Made by a program: the position numbers and the translations under genes. From a bacterium (lineage in GTDB: Bacteria > Bacillota > Clostridia > Oscillospirales > Acutalibacteraceae), in the NCBI GenBank assembly GCA_020627425.1, contig JAHKXX010000039.1:1-6175 (forward strand): a DNA stretch of 6,175 nt. The letters are read 5' to 3'. Shown here piece by piece: positions 6,003 to 6,175 of the stretch (positions within the stretch are counted from its first letter, which is position 1; each line of letters opens with the position of its first letter). Under the pieces are notes generated by a model. That model had not been told where the DNA came from. It searched no databases and saw only the letters and a list, made by a program, of their open reading frames with translations.

Positions 6003-6054
6003 ATTTTTCCTCTTTCCGTTATTTAAACAATGTCAACAACTTAAGTTTTCAACT
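6003..6054 (-). other. Short leader/promoter region of the AEC gene
   Basis: Read on the minus strand this holds the AEC ribosome site and must hold any dedicated promoter, since hairpins begin at 6055. A TTGACA match occurs at 6036-6031 but has no acceptable -10 box 17 bp away. TTGAAA (6052-6047) with TGTTTA (6029-6024) is a poor alternative. No confident promoter can be called. Confidence 0.25.
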
Positions 6055-6074
6055 TCGCTGCCTTACGGCAGCGA
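6055..6074. repeat. Short hairpin
   Basis: CGCTGCC (6056-6062) pairs exactly with GGCAGCG (6067-6073) around a TTAC loop, with a further T-A pair outside. There is no T-tract directly after it on either strand, so it is not a standard terminator on its own. Confidence 0.6.
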
Positions 6075-6099
6075 GGCACATTTTATCTCAACCGCTACC

Positions 6100-6130
6100 A
6101 GGGGAAGCCCTCTTTCCCAGGGCTTCCCCT
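6100..6130. repeat. Strong GC-rich hairpin
   Basis: AGGGGAAGCCCT (6100-6111) and AGGGCTTCCCCT (6119-6130) are exact reverse complements around a 7-base loop. Neither side is followed by a T-run, so it is better described as a structural inverted repeat than a classical terminator. Confidence 0.75.
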
Positions 6131-6131
6131 C

Positions 6132-6162
6132 TCAAAAAACAGTCCACCGGACTGTTTTTTGA
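6132..6162. terminator. Bidirectional intrinsic terminator
   Basis: Two exact 14-base arms (6132-6145 and 6149-6162) close a 3-base loop, ACC. The GC core CAGTCC/GGACTG is flanked by six A's on the left and six T's on the right, so either strand yields a hairpin ending in a U-tract. It probably ends transcription arriving from a gene beyond the right edge, insulating the AEC gene. Confidence 0.8.
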
Positions 6163-6175
6163 TTCACCCCTTGCG

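Noticed and set aside
6031..6036. Minus-strand TTGACA as -35 box for the AEC gene
   Set aside because: At 16-18 bp spacing the -10 position falls on the gene's own ribosome site, with no TATAAT-like hexamer.

Overview
The window holds a complete riboflavin (vitamin B2) biosynthesis operon on the + strand. It is followed by a convergent minus-strand group: an AEC-family transporter, a tiny membrane-protein ORF and a BofA-like membrane protein. The source looks like a Gram-positive anaerobe of the Clostridia, Ruminococcus/Oscillospiraceae-like. Reasons are strong purine-rich Shine-Dalgarno sites, the Bacillota-type ribD-ribE-ribBA-ribH order behind an FMN riboswitch with a transcription terminator, an AT-leaning composition rich in ATA codons, and a BofA-like protein, a family typical of spore-forming lineages. 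This placement is inference from style, not from a marker gene.

Layout. 1-184: no credible gene, but a GC-rich stretch (about 42-180) that can fold into several perfect or near-perfect stems. 185-213: a perfect consensus sigma-A promoter (TTGACA, 17 bp, TATAAT). 220-325: an FMN riboswitch starting where transcription should begin. 348-381: an intrinsic terminator. An 8-base segment at the 5' edge of the aptamer is exactly complementary to the left arm of that terminator, which gives a plausible antiterminator. 426-4561: ribD, ribE, ribBA, ribH and a HAD-family phosphatase, nearly contiguous (20 bp overlap, then gaps of 16, 25 and 2 bp), so probably one transcript.

Together, RibBA makes both precursors (the pyrimidine from GTP and dihydroxybutanone phosphate from ribulose 5-phosphate). 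RibD deaminates and reduces the pyrimidine, RibH condenses the two branches to lumazine, and RibE dismutates lumazine to riboflavin. The one step with no dedicated classical gene, removal of the phosphate from the RibD product before RibH, is a natural candidate role for the HAD enzyme sitting 2 bp after ribH.

The minus-strand group reads right to left: AEC transporter (5076-6002), a 39-codon membrane ORF (4899-5018) whose start codon lies inside a perfect 12-bp inverted repeat, and a BofA-like protein (4538-4786) whose 3' end overlaps the HAD gene by 24 bp. The right edge (6055-6162) carries three consecutive hairpins and no gene.
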